From positions 1 through 52,378 of the forward strand of contig JANWYT010000013.1 in assembly GCA_025055175.1 (NCBI GenBank): a stretch of DNA of 52,378 nucleotides. The letters run 5' to 3'. A program made the position numbers and the translations under genes. A model generated the notes under the pieces. It searched no databases. It was not told the origin of the DNA and saw only the letters and a program-made list of their open reading frames with translations. Below are positions 44,167 through 52,378 of this stretch, one piece after another. This stretch comes from Anaerolineae bacterium. Its GTDB lineage: Bacteria > Chloroflexota > Anaerolineae > Aggregatilineales > Phototrophicaceae. Position 1 is the stretch's first letter; the number at the start of each line of letters is the position of its first letter.

Positions 44167-45666
44167 CTACTTCGAGACCAAGTCTCTTCGACCTCCCTCG
44201 TCCCAGACGGCATAGAAGCGCCTCAGATGTGCTGCCAACGGGTCGTCTTGTACAGGACGAGACAGATGAGCGGCCAACTCAGCACGGATGGCCGCTGCCA
44301 GCTCTGCCTCGTCTAGACGAGTGTGCAGGCCATCGCGCAGCAGCCATTCGCCATGCACCATAACGTGGCGCACATGCTGACGGCTGGCGCGACGCAAGGC
44401 AAAATCAGGCCAAAGCTCTGGAGTAGGATGGCCCGACGGCGACCACGCTCCGCGCAGAGCAGCGGCATCCAGCAGCACCAAATCAGCTAGGTAGCCAGGC
44501 TGAAGCTGTCCTAGTGGCACAGAATCGCCGAAGGTCACGCTTGCGCCGCCCCGCGTGCCACACTGCCAGATGGCCGAAGCCGAAACATCTGCCGAGGCCA
44601 TGGCAGGTTGATTAGCCAACGTCCAGGCTAGGCGCAGCTCGCGCAAATAGTCCTGGTCATCATCCAGCGTCTGACCATCCATGCCTATGCCCGTGCGCAG
44701 GCCCACCTGCAAGAGATGCGCCAAAGGCGCTGTGCCGCTGCGCAGTCGCAGGTTGCTAGAAGGGTTGTGCGCCACACCAACACGGCGCTCAGACAGCAAG
44801 GTCGGGTCGTCTGGCTCAACCCAGACCATGTGCGCCAACGTCAACCAATCGCCCAGCGCGCCTATCTCGTCTAGGTGACGCACGAAGCCTACGCCCCAGA
44901 TGGTGAAGGCATAAGCACGCTGATAGCGCGTCTCCAACATATGCATTTGTACCCGCGTTCGGCGCGCGCGCGCCCAATCCACTGCTCGCAGGATGAGGTC
45001 GTCGCTGCACCACTGTCCACCGGCAGGGCTGGCCTGCACGTGGACGCGGTGCGCGACAGCGTCATGGTGTTCGGCGTAAAGCGCGTCGAGGCCATTGAAG
45101 TAGTCATCAGCGTGGAGGAGTGGCGCTCGGAGCGCCTGCTGAGCAGCTGCGACCAGGGAAGATGGCAGGCTGCGCAGGAACGCTTCAGCGTCGGCGTAGA
45201 CCAGCGGGTTCTGATCGATGATGACTGGGTGCAGGGCCACGCGCACGCCAGCGGCGCGGTAGCCGCGCAAGGTATGAGGTAACTCGTCAAACTGGCTCTG
45301 CCAGGTTTGTGGATTGTGGCTGTGCGCCGTCGCTGTCACACCAGAGCGGATGAGCTGCAAGCCTTCCCATGCGGCGGCCAGCTCAGGCGAGAGCAGAGGC
45401 TCGCTCTCTAAGCGCCTCAACCACAGCTCCAAGAAAGTATCTGATATGCCCAGCGATTGCGTGCCGAGGGCGCGTCCATGATCGTGGGCATTGACTAGAC
45501 CGGGGAGCATGAGCAACTCAGAGCCGCCGCTGCGCTCGTCGTTTGGGTACTGCGCTTCGATCTGATGGCGCGGCCCTGCAGCGACGATGAGGCCATCGCG
45601 CACACAGACGGCGAAGTCGGCGATGGCTGCACCATCGACCAGTGCTACACCTGCCCAGACGATCAT
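44167..45666 (-). CDS. TrzA/AtzB-type amidohydrolase
   Basis: 499 residues. Amidohydrolase metal site: NAHDHG with His61 and His63, QMHMLE and LAHMVWV histidines, and GIGMDGQT Asp. N-terminal beta-sandwich (GLIVAAG) and C-terminal LADLVLLDAAAL complete the fold seen in TrzA/AtzB, guanine deaminase and related deaminases. The substrate is probably a cyclic or amino-heterocyclic compound. Its start overlaps the SDR stop by ATGA (45663-45666), last gene of the 44167-52378 operon. Confidence 0.8.
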   Translation of the reverse strand: MIVWAGVALVDGAAIADFAVCVRDGLIVAAGPRHQIEAQYPNDERSGGSELLMLPGLVNAHDHGRALGTQSLGISDTFLELWLRRLESEPLLSPELAAAWEGLQLIRSGVTATAHSHNPQTWQSQFDELPHTLRGYRAAGVRVALHPVIIDQNPLVYADAEAFLRSLPSSLVAAAQQALRAPLLHADDYFNGLDALYAEHHDAVAHRVHVQASPAGGQWCSDDLILRAVDWARARRTRVQMHMLETRYQRAYAFTIWGVGFVRHLDEIGALGDWLTLAHMVWVEPDDPTLLSERRVGVAHNPSSNLRLRSGTAPLAHLLQVGLRTGIGMDGQTLDDDQDYLRELRLAWTLANQPAMASADVSASAIWQCGTRGGASVTFGDSVPLGQLQPGYLADLVLLDAAALRGAWSPSGHPTPELWPDFALRRASRQHVRHVMVHGEWLLRDGLHTRLDEAELAAAIRAELAAHLSRPVQDDPLAAHLRRFYAVWDEGGRRDLVSK

Positions 45667-46424
45667 ACGAACAGACCTGTTTGCTGACCGCCGTCGATGA
45701 CGTAGACTTGCCCTGTCATCATCTGAGCCGCATCAGACGCTAGGTAGACTGCCAGCGCCGCCACGTCCTGCGGCTGGGTAAGTCCTGGCAAGGGTTGATA
45801 CTGATCTAGGAAGCGCTGGAAGCTCTCATCGTGTTCCAGGCCGCCCAAGAGCGGCGTCTGCACCACGCCCGGCGCAATGACGTTAGCGCGAATGCCCTCG
45901 CGGGCATAATCTAGCGCGATCGCCTTCGTCAGGTTGATAGCGGCGGCCTTAGCAGCGCTGTAGGCAGCTTTGTTCTTGGCGGGACGCAGCCCGAACGTGC
46001 CGGCGGTCGTCAGGATGACGCCGCCTCCGCCGACGATCATGTGCGGGATGGCGTGCTTGCAAGCCAGGAAGACGCTCTTGAGATCGACGTTGAGGCACTC
46101 GTCCCATTCGGCTTCGCTGATGTCAGTGACGCGCCCTGATGGGCTGATGCCAGCGTTGTTGAAAAGCACGTCTAGTCGCCCATAGTGCGCCATCGTCTGC
46201 GCGATCATGCGCTCTACGTCGGCGCTGTTGCCCACGTCAGCAGCCAGCGCCAGCGCCTCGCCACCGCCCTGAGCAATGTCGTTCACGACGGCCCGTGACC
46301 GCTCTAAGTTGCGGCTGACCACCACCACTGCATCGCCGAGCGCAGCGAAGGCCAGCGCGCTGGCGCGACCAATACCAGAACTCGCCCCTGTGATAAGGAC
46401 GACACGCTTGTCTGTGGCACTCAT
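45663..46424 (-). CDS. Short-chain dehydrogenase/reductase
   Basis: 253 residues from ATG 46424, overlapping the ALDH stop (ATGA). TGASSGIG (12-19), NNAG (89-92), Tyr155 and Lys159 (YSAAK), and VIDGG near the end. At the usual catalytic Ser position the sequence reads LTTAGTFG, so Thr or Gly replaces Ser, which may alter activity. Role in the operon is unknown. Confidence 0.8.
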   Translation of the reverse strand: MSATDKRVVLITGASSGIGRASALAFAALGDAVVVVSRNLERSRAVVNDIAQGGGEALALAADVGNSADVERMIAQTMAHYGRLDVLFNNAGISPSGRVTDISEAEWDECLNVDLKSVFLACKHAIPHMIVGGGGVILTTAGTFGLRPAKNKAAYSAAKAAAINLTKAIALDYAREGIRANVIAPGVVQTPLLGGLEHDESFQRFLDQYQPLPGLTQPQDVAALAVYLASDAAQMMTGQVYVIDGGQQTGLFV

Positions 46425-47884
46425 TCGATCTTCACCCACACCGATTTTAGCTCGGTGTACATATCCATCACCTGCGTGCCGAGTTCACGCCCGTAGCCGC
46501 TCTCTTTCATGCCGCCGAAAGGGACGGCTGGATCAAACCAATCGTAGGTGTTGATCCACACGACGCCCGCTTTGAGCGCCGCCGCTGTGCGGTGCGCTCG
46601 TCCTAGATGAGTCGTCCAGACGCCCGCCGCCAAGCCAAATCGCGAGGCGTTGGCGCGCGCTAGCACTTCATCTTCAGTGTCGAAGCGGAACACCGACAGC
46701 ACAGGCCCAAAAATCTCCTCGACGGCTGCGCGGCTGGTATCTGAGAGTTCCCCGATGATAGTGGGCTTGACGAAGTAGCCTACACTCCCCCAGCGCTCAC
46801 CCCCTACTACGATCCGCCCCTCGGCGCTGTGGACGTAAGCCAGGACGCGCTCCAGCTGCTGCTGCGAGATGAGCGGGCCGATCTGCGTATTGGCTTCCAT
46901 GCCAGGGCCGACCCTGAGTTCTGTCGCGCGCTGAGCCAGCCTGGCGATGACCGCTTCATAAGCGCCCGATTGCACGTACAAGCGCGAGCCAGCCACGCAG
47001 TTCTGGCCGCTGTTGGCGAAGATGGCCCACAGAGCCGCTTCGGTGGCCAGTTCCAGCTCGGCGTCGTCGAAGATGATGAGCGGCGATTTGCCGCCCAGCT
47101 CTAGTGAGATGCGCTTGAGGTTGCCAGCGGCGGCCTGCATGATGGCCTTGCCGACCTCAGTTGAGCCAGTGAAGGCCACCTTGTCTACTTCCGAGTGTCG
47201 CGTCAGGGCAGCGCCAGCTGTCTCGCCATAGCCCGTCACCAGATTGAAGACGCCAGGGGGGAGGTCGGCTTCCAGCGCCAGTTCGGCCAGGCGGATGGCG
47301 GTCAACGGCGTCTGCTCGGCTGGCTTGAGGATGAGCGTGTTGCCGCTGGCCAACGCCGGCCCGATTTTCTGCACAGCCATCACGAGCGAATAGTTCCAGG
47401 GGGTGATGGCCGCGCATACTCCCAACGGCTCGCGGCGGGTGTAGACGTGGTAGCCAGGTGAGGACACGGCATAGGTCTCGCCCTTGAGCTTAGTCGGCAG
47501 GCCGGCGTAGTAATACATTTGCCCGATGGCGACGTTGACTTCTACGTTGTAAGCGACTTGATAGGGTTTACCGTTGTCCAACGTCTCCAGCTGGGCCAAC
47601 TCTTCTTTGTGGCGCTCCAGTAGCTCAGCGTAGCGGCGCAACAGGCGCTCGCGTTCGGCAGGCATCAGAGCTGCCCAGGCAGGGAAGGCAGCGCGCGCCG
47701 CCTGTACGGCGCGGTCAACATCTTCGGCCTGGCCAGAAGCGACGGCGCACAGCGGCTGGCCCGTGGCCGGATTGAGCGTGTCAAAGGTCTCTCCACTCAC
47801 AGAGTCGACCCACTGGCCACCGATCAACAAGCGCTGACGGCGGCTCAGGAAATGTTCGACAGAGGGCAGTAGGTCAATGGGCAT
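46421..47884 (-). CDS. NAD(P)-dependent aldehyde dehydrogenase
   Basis: 487 residues, full family length. Catalytic Glu262 (LELGGKSP) and Cys296 (GQNCVAG), TPWNYS and FTGSTEVG coenzyme motifs, VWINTYDWFDPAVPFGGMKESGYGRE near the end as in betaine/aromatic aldehyde dehydrogenase types. It oxidises an aldehyde intermediate to the acid, probably made by one of the SDRs or by the E1 enzyme. Overlaps the downstream SDR start. Confidence 0.9.
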   Translation of the reverse strand: MPIDLLPSVEHFLSRRQRLLIGGQWVDSVSGETFDTLNPATGQPLCAVASGQAEDVDRAVQAARAAFPAWAALMPAERERLLRRYAELLERHKEELAQLETLDNGKPYQVAYNVEVNVAIGQMYYYAGLPTKLKGETYAVSSPGYHVYTRREPLGVCAAITPWNYSLVMAVQKIGPALASGNTLILKPAEQTPLTAIRLAELALEADLPPGVFNLVTGYGETAGAALTRHSEVDKVAFTGSTEVGKAIMQAAAGNLKRISLELGGKSPLIIFDDAELELATEAALWAIFANSGQNCVAGSRLYVQSGAYEAVIARLAQRATELRVGPGMEANTQIGPLISQQQLERVLAYVHSAEGRIVVGGERWGSVGYFVKPTIIGELSDTSRAAVEEIFGPVLSVFRFDTEDEVLARANASRFGLAAGVWTTHLGRAHRTAAALKAGVVWINTYDWFDPAVPFGGMKESGYGRELGTQVMDMYTELKSVWVKIE

Positions 47885-47907
47885 AAGCTCTCCTCAGGCG
47901 CGCAAGC

Positions 47908-48657
47908 TCAGTTGAGCATCCAGCCGCCATCAATGTAGATCATGTCGCCAGTGATATAGCGTGATTCGTCGGAAGCCAGGAAGAGCGCCAAGTCGGCCAC
48001 ATCAGCAGGCGTGCCGAGGCGTGGAATGGGCAACTTCTCACGCACCCAGCGCTCGTTATCTTCTTGGCTGGGCAGCATGGGCGTGTCGATGATGCCGGGG
48101 GCTATCGAATTGGCGCGAATGCCCTTCGGCCCGTATTCCAGCGCTAAACAGCGCGTCAGCGAAGCGACGGCAGCTTTGGTCGTGCAGTAAGCTGATGAGT
48201 TGACGAAAGCCACTGAAGCGCTGATCGAAGCGAGATTGATGATCGCTCCGCCGCGCGCTGTGGCCAACCAATGACGGATGACCGCCTGAGACATCATGAA
48301 GACGCTCTTGACGTTCACGTCCATGATGGTGTCCCATTGCTCGTCGCTCTGCTGCTCAAAGGGAGCGTTATAGAACATAGCGGCGTTGTTGACCAGAATG
48401 TCGAGCGTGCCGAAGCGCTGGAGCGTTGCCGCAACCAATGTTTCCACCTCGTCGCGCCGCGCGACGTCCGTTCGCACAGCCAGGGCCTGTACGCCGTACT
48501 GGGTTCGTACCTGCTCAGCAATACCCTCTGCCCCCTCCAAATTCAAATCGCACAGCGCCAGGGAGCAGCCTTCGCTGGCGTAGCGCAACGCAATCGCTGC
48601 TCCAATGCCGCGCGCCGCTCCCGTCACGATGGCGACTTTATCCTGCAAGCGTCCCAT
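47908..48657 (-). CDS. Short-chain dehydrogenase/reductase
   Basis: 249 residues from ATG 48657, chosen because GGAGGG lies 6 bases upstream; the ATG at 48663 touches the same Shine-Dalgarno. TGAARGIG (12-19), NNAA, the Ser of LASISAS and YCTTK catalytic pair, and IYIDGGWMLN at the C-terminus. An acidic CDLN after beta-2 favours NAD. Confidence 0.85.
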   Translation of the reverse strand: MGRLQDKVAIVTGAARGIGAAIALRYASEGCSLALCDLNLEGAEGIAEQVRTQYGVQALAVRTDVARRDEVETLVAATLQRFGTLDILVNNAAMFYNAPFEQQSDEQWDTIMDVNVKSVFMMSQAVIRHWLATARGGAIINLASISASVAFVNSSAYCTTKAAVASLTRCLALEYGPKGIRANSIAPGIIDTPMLPSQEDNERWVREKLPIPRLGTPADVADLALFLASDESRYITGDMIYIDGGWMLN

Positions 48658-48679
48658 GCTCATCCCTCCGGAGTAGTCG

Positions 48680-48925
48680 TCAGCCTGACGGCTGAATGTA
48701 GGCGATGACTTCGCCCACCGGAATTTCATCGCCTGGCTGGCAGGTGATCTCGATGATTGTGCCGCTGATGGGCGCTTCCAACTCGGTAGAGACTTTCTCT
48801 GTCTCGATGATGACGATCCCTTGGCCCTTCTGCACGGCGTCGCCTTCGCTGACGAGCCATTCGGTGATGATCCCCTCTTCCATCGTCATCCCATATTTGG
48901 GCATATAGACCGCGACCGCTTCCAT
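48680..48925 (-). CDS. Free-standing lipoyl-domain protein
   Basis: 81 residues forming just one biotinyl/lipoyl domain: MPKYGMTMEEGIITEWLV, then ETEKVSTELEAP with the acceptor Lys44, and IAYIQPSG end. It lies between E1 beta and an SDR. In complexes of the pyruvate/acetoin family this domain is the N-terminus of the E2 acyltransferase; here the catalytic E2 part is missing. It may serve as a swinging arm like glycine-cleavage H protein, or work with an E2/E3 encoded elsewhere. Confidence 0.85.
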   Translation of the reverse strand: MEAVAVYMPKYGMTMEEGIITEWLVSEGDAVQKGQGIVIIETEKVSTELEAPISGTIIEITCQPGDEIPVGEVIAYIQPSG

Positions 48926-48954
48926 GGGTCATTAGCTCCTTGAACTGTCGTCTG

Positions 48955-49923
48955 CTAGGCAAATGTGCGCTTGACGGCTGCCACGATCTTCTCTGTCGTC
49001 GGCAAGACGGCCTTCTCCAGCTTAGGGCTGAAAGGCATGGGAACGTCCTCGTTGTTGACGCGCTGGACAGCAGCTTTCAGGTCGCCAAAGGCGTGTTCGG
49101 CCACTGTTGCCGCCCATTCGCTGGCAGCGCTGCACGTCGGGAAGCTCTCATCGACGGCGACAAAGCGTCCTGTCTTCTTAACGCTGGCCAGCACTGCGTC
49201 TTTATCCCAGGGTGAGAGGGTGCGCAGGTCGATGACCTCGGCGCTGATGCCCTCCTTCGCCAGCTCCTCAGCCGCCGCTAGCGAAGTATAAACAGTTGCG
49301 CCGACGGTGCAGATGGTGACGTCTGCGCCTGCACGCTTCACATCGGCGACGCCCAGTGGGATGGTGTACTCCTCGTCTGGGACTTCGCCGCGCTTGCCAC
49401 CCAGCGCCAGCGAATTGAGGAACACCACTGGGTTATCGTCGCGGATGGCAGCCTTGAGCAGACCTTTCACGTCGTAGGGCGTGGACGGGAGGACGACTTT
49501 GATGAGGGGCATGTTCATGAAGAATTGATGGACAGATTGACTGTGGTGGTGGCCGGCGCTGCTGCCGGCTCCGTTCTGGGTCATGTAGACCAGCGGCAAC
49601 GTGGCTTGTCCGCCGAACATGTAGCGCATGGCTCCGGCCTGGTTGGCAATCTGATCGAAGGCCAAGTAGAGGAACGTGCCGAACATCAAATCAACGACGG
49701 GACGCAGGCCAGTCGCGGCTGCCCCGACGCCGGCTCCAGCGACGGCCAGCTCTGAGATGGGGGTGTCGATCACGCGGCGGTCACCAAATTCGGCGTGCAG
49801 GCCGCGCGTTCCAGCGAACACGCCCAGCCGCACGTCTTCGCCCATGAGCAGGACGCGCTCATCGCGGCGCATTTCTTCAGCTAGTGCTTCTTGGATAGCT
49901 TGAATGTAGGTCTTGCGCGGCAT
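48955..49923 (-). CDS. 2-oxoacid/acetoin dehydrogenase E1 component, beta subunit
   Basis: 322 residues of the transketolase-like TPP family: MGEDVRLGVFAGTRGL, DTPISELAVAGAGVGAA (with the conserved Glu for TPP), GAGSSAGHHHSQS and the C-terminal LRTLSPWDKDAVLASVKKT domain. It begins 3 bases after the alpha-subunit stop. Substrate (acetoin, pyruvate or a branched-chain 2-oxoacid) is undetermined; the pairing without a full E2 gene resembles acetoin-type or uncharacterised complexes. Confidence 0.85.
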   Translation of the reverse strand: MPRKTYIQAIQEALAEEMRRDERVLLMGEDVRLGVFAGTRGLHAEFGDRRVIDTPISELAVAGAGVGAAATGLRPVVDLMFGTFLYLAFDQIANQAGAMRYMFGGQATLPLVYMTQNGAGSSAGHHHSQSVHQFFMNMPLIKVVLPSTPYDVKGLLKAAIRDDNPVVFLNSLALGGKRGEVPDEEYTIPLGVADVKRAGADVTICTVGATVYTSLAAAEELAKEGISAEVIDLRTLSPWDKDAVLASVKKTGRFVAVDESFPTCSAASEWAATVAEHAFGDLKAAVQRVNNEDVPMPFSPKLEKAVLPTTEKIVAAVKRTFA

Positions 49924-49926
49924 GGT

Positions 49927-50904
49927 TCACACCCAGGTGTCTTCGTACAAACTGGCATAGTCTGGCTCAGGGCTGTTGCGCGCGAAGTCTATTGCGCTGT
50001 TGACAGCCCGAACGACGGCGTTGTCCATCTCCTCCAGCTGGCCAGACGAGGCGATGGCGTGTTCGACGATGTAGCGGTGCATGATCTCTAGCGGGTCTTT
50101 GGCGGCCATTGCCGCTAGTTCTTCGGGCAAGCGATACTTCTGGCCGGCCAAGAAAGCGTCTTCGCCTTCAGCGTGGCCGCCTTTGCGATGAGTCTTGGCT
50201 TCGATGAGGGTGGGGCCGCCGCCTGCGCGCGCGCGTTCCACCGCTTCAACCGCCACCATGTAGACAGCCAGCGCGTCGGTGCCGTCGACGATGACGCCGA
50301 ACATGCCGTAGGCCGCCGCCCGATCCGCGATGTTCTCGATGTTCATGGCTTGGCGTGCAGGGGTGAACTCGCCGTAACCGTTGTTCTCGCAGACGAAGAT
50401 GACTGGCAGCGTGAGCGTGGCAGCTAGGTTGAGCGACTCATGGAAGCTGCCTTCGTTGGCTGCTCCATCGCCGAAGAAACAGACCGCCACCTGATCTGTG
50501 CCGCGATACTTGGCGCTCAGACCTGCGCCAACAGCGACTGGAATGCCACCGCCGACGATCCCGCAAGCGCCTAGCATGCCTATGCTGAAATCGGCTATGT
50601 GCATGCTGCCGCCCTTGCCCTTGCAATAACCGCTGGCCTTGCCGAACAGCTCGGCCATCATACGGTTTATATCGCCGCCTTTGGCGATGACGTGGCCATG
50701 CCCGCGATGGGTGCTGGTGATGTAGTCATCAGCGCGCAGCGCTGCGCACACGCCCACGCCGACAGCCTCTTCGCCCACGTACAGATGGACGAAACCAGGC
50801 AACTGCCCTTGCTTGAACAGACCGCCGACAGCTTCTTCAAAGCGCCGAATGCGCAGCATACGCTGGTACAAGTCCAGCACAACGCTGGCGGATACTTCCG
50901 TCAT
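49927..50904 (-). CDS. 2-oxoacid/acetoin dehydrogenase E1 component, alpha subunit
   Basis: 325 residues. The TPP-binding motif is complete: GDGAANEGSFHE to VFVCENN; the family's THRGHGH and GGSMHI motifs are also present. E1 alpha decarboxylates a 2-oxoacid (or cleaves acetoin) on TPP and passes the acyl group to lipoyl. It sits upstream of the beta gene by 3 bases. A phosphorylation-loop-like stretch is not obvious. Confidence 0.85.
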   Translation of the reverse strand: MTEVSASVVLDLYQRMLRIRRFEEAVGGLFKQGQLPGFVHLYVGEEAVGVGVCAALRADDYITSTHRGHGHVIAKGGDINRMMAELFGKASGYCKGKGGSMHIADFSIGMLGACGIVGGGIPVAVGAGLSAKYRGTDQVAVCFFGDGAANEGSFHESLNLAATLTLPVIFVCENNGYGEFTPARQAMNIENIADRAAAYGMFGVIVDGTDALAVYMVAVEAVERARAGGGPTLIEAKTHRKGGHAEGEDAFLAGQKYRLPEELAAMAAKDPLEIMHRYIVEHAIASSGQLEEMDNAVVRAVNSAIDFARNSPEPDYASLYEDTWV

Positions 50905-50956
50905 AGTAACTCCTGTTCACAACCACTAAAAACACGTCGCTGAGTCATAGCGGCCT

Positions 50957-52165
50957 TCAGGTGCAGAGGCTAGCGGACGCCAGAGCCAACGTCTTCGTCG
51001 CTGTGACGATCTGTTCGACAGCGATACACTCATCCACCATCGGCCAAACAGGGATGAAACCAGGGCCATACTCCACACATTGAACGCCGACGCCCTTGAA
51101 GTGACAAGTATCGGCAGTTGCGCCAATGCGATGACCAGCGCCGACGTTGGGTCGCTGGCCCGTGACGCGCTCATGAGCAGCGATAACTTGGGCAACGAGC
51201 GGCGAGTCGATGGGCGTGGCCTCGCGGGCTGGCATGTTAGGCTTCTGCTCACTCTGGGGGATGATGAGTTCGTAGCGGAAGTCGGGATCATCAGCGCGGA
51301 TAGACTCTAGTAGAGCTGTCATATCCTCGCGGACGCTGTCTTCAGTCATGCCAGGGATGATGCGTAGGTCGAAGGTTAGCGTTGTTTCGTCTTGGTGGTG
51401 GCTGATGTCGCGGACGGCCATCGCAGGGAAGCCTGGCAGCAGCGGATGAGTTTGAAAACGCAGCCAACCGCCCTCCTCGCGACAGCACAACGGTTGATAG
51501 CTTGGGCCGAAGGCACGGATGACTTTGGTAATCTTCTCAATCGGATTGATGTACGGCACGCGGTGCTTGAACTCCCCCTTCACTCGCACCTTGCCCTGCA
51601 CATAACCGACAGAGATGATCCCCACATCTAGGTTGCCTGCTTCGGCGACGATACAGTAATTGGGCCGCAGGCCGCTCGCGATGAGGTGCAGCGCGCCCAC
51701 GCCGCCGCCCGTCTCAGCCACCACGCAGGCCACGATCAGATCACCCTTGAGGGGTTGGCCACTGCGACGCACGGCTTCCGCCGCCATGAGGATTGAGGCG
51801 ACGCCGCCCTTCATGTTGATTGCGCCCAGGCCGTACAGCACGCCGTCCACAATCTCTGCGCCAAACGGGTCGTGCGTCCACTGGTCGCGGCGGAAGACGT
51901 CGCCATTCCAGTCGCTGGTGTCGGTGTGGCCGCACAGCATGAGGCTGGGCTTCGTGCCATCGCCCTTGAGCGTGCCTATCGCCTGGTGCGTCACGCGGCC
52001 ATCGCGCAGCGGCACAGTTTGCAGATCGACGCTGAAGCCGCGTTCAGCCATCCAAGCGGCAATCCAGTGGCCAATTTCGCTCTCCTGCCACAGGAACGAC
52101 GGGATGCGAATGAGCTGCTGTGCCAGCTCCACAGGCTCATGTTCGCTGAAGGTGTGGAGTACCAT
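50957..52165 (-). CDS. M20-fold (ArgE/DapE-like) protein with altered metal site
   Basis: 402 residues with M20 architecture: CGHTDTSD (His80, Asp82), GLGAINMKGG, a lid domain from about residue 190 to 290 and a C-terminal YGPG. But the bridging Asp of the usual DMKGG is Asn117, the DEE pair reads A-E-T (Glu151, Thr152), and the final HxxxE histidine is replaced (VWPMVDE). Glu175 is kept. By eye, three metal ligands are lost, so classical two-zinc hydrolysis is doubtful. It overlaps the RidA-like gene by TGATG. It may hydrolyse a different amide or act non-catalytically. Confidence 0.7.
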   Translation of the reverse strand: MVLHTFSEHEPVELAQQLIRIPSFLWQESEIGHWIAAWMAERGFSVDLQTVPLRDGRVTHQAIGTLKGDGTKPSLMLCGHTDTSDWNGDVFRRDQWTHDPFGAEIVDGVLYGLGAINMKGGVASILMAAEAVRRSGQPLKGDLIVACVVAETGGGVGALHLIASGLRPNYCIVAEAGNLDVGIISVGYVQGKVRVKGEFKHRVPYINPIEKITKVIRAFGPSYQPLCCREEGGWLRFQTHPLLPGFPAMAVRDISHHQDETTLTFDLRIIPGMTEDSVREDMTALLESIRADDPDFRYELIIPQSEQKPNMPAREATPIDSPLVAQVIAAHERVTGQRPNVGAGHRIGATADTCHFKGVGVQCVEYGPGFIPVWPMVDECIAVEQIVTATKTLALASASLCT

Positions 52166-52378
52166 CAGGTTTCCTCGTCAGGAATGTAGGCCCACACATC
52201 AAAACCGATCTGCGCACCACCCCACAGCTCAGCCACGCCGATGGTGTTGCGGGTAGGATATGGCTCGCTGAAATATTCGCGGTAGATGGCGTCCATCTCG
52301 GCGAAGCGACGAATGTCGGTCAGGGACACGTTGACGCGCACCACATGACGCATGGAAGCACCACTGGCCTCCAAGACA
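52165..52378 (-). CDS. RidA/YjgF-family protein, C-terminal part (5' end outside window)
   Basis: The visible ~70 residues read MRHVVRVNVSLTDIRRFAEM, then YFSEPYPTRNTIGVAEL and IGFDVWAYIP, matching the second half of RidA enamine/imine deaminases, which are about 130 residues. The frame is open to the window edge. RidA proteins remove reactive enamines; in catabolic operons they act on pathway imines. Its TGA shares one base with the M20 start. Confidence 0.8.
   Translation of the reverse strand, partial: VLEASGASMRHVVRVNVSLTDIRRFAEMDAIYREYFSEPYPTRNTIGVAELWGGAQIGFDVWAYIPDEET

Overview
The window is a stretch of bacterial chromosome with moderately high GC. It has dense operons and many ATGA/GTGA stop-start overlaps. 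The gene content suggests a heterotrophic bacterium living on plant-derived sugars, most likely a Chloroflexota (Anaerolineae/Caldilineae-like). The mix is several ribose-type sugar ABC transporters, a secreted TAP-like S33 hydrolase, a Liv transporter with an acyl-CoA ligase, and a DUF1156/DUF499 module. That taxonomic guess is inference from gene content only. I see no rRNA, tRNA, insertion sequence or CRISPR array.

Layout. (1) 1-4575: the right end of a defence-like module, with a DUF1156 protein cut by the window edge, a stand-alone OLD-type TOPRIM protein and a HEPN-DUF499 ATPase. About 1 kb without a supportable gene follows. (2) 5539-15774, plus strand: a LacI regulator behind three tandem operators, a GH31 alpha-xylosidase-type enzyme, a ribose-type ABC transporter, an SMP-30 lactonase, an SDR and an EthD-domain protein. 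This reads as uptake and cleavage of an alpha-xyloside-like oligosaccharide followed by oxidative catabolism. (3) 15963-30842, minus strand: a D-apiose/D-apionate locus. One operon encodes lactonase (ApnL-like), RuBisCO-like protein and DUF1537 kinase (OiaK-like), with a GntR regulator just downstream. A second encodes binding protein, permease, ATPase, permease, D-apionate oxidoisomerase (ApnO-like), a mutarotase-fold protein, a xylose-isomerase-like TIM barrel (possible OiaC), D-apiose dehydrogenase (ApsD-like) and an AraD-like epimerase. Three copies of a 12-bp operator lie at the promoters of apnL, gntR and the transporter operon.

(4) 30843-36906: scattered genes and debris, including a truncated ROK kinase remnant, a secreted S33 hydrolase divergent from an ArsR-type regulator with a perfect 20-bp palindrome, an FGGY kinase, and about 0.7 kb without a gene. 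(5) 36907-43868: a branched-chain-amino-acid-type ABC transporter with an AMP-dependent acyl-CoA ligase inside the operon, followed by a PfkB kinase remnant. (6) 44167-52378, minus strand: an operon with a RidA-like protein (cut by the edge), an M20-fold protein with unusual metal-site residues, E1 alpha, E1 beta and a free lipoyl domain of a 2-oxoacid/acetoin dehydrogenase type complex, two SDRs, an aldehyde dehydrogenase and a TrzA/AtzB-type amidohydrolase. Its substrate is unknown.

How it fits together. D-apiose would enter by the 20474-25270 transporter and be oxidised by ApsD to the lactone, opened by ApnL and rearranged by ApnO to 3-oxo-isoapionate. It could then be phosphorylated by OiaK and split by the RuBisCO-like protein, or decarboxylated directly by the TIM-barrel protein. 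A recurring structural feature is a strong stem-loop exactly 11 nt after the stop codon of each of the three substrate-binding-protein genes. It is probably an mRNA 3'-end stabiliser or attenuator that lets the binding protein be made in excess.
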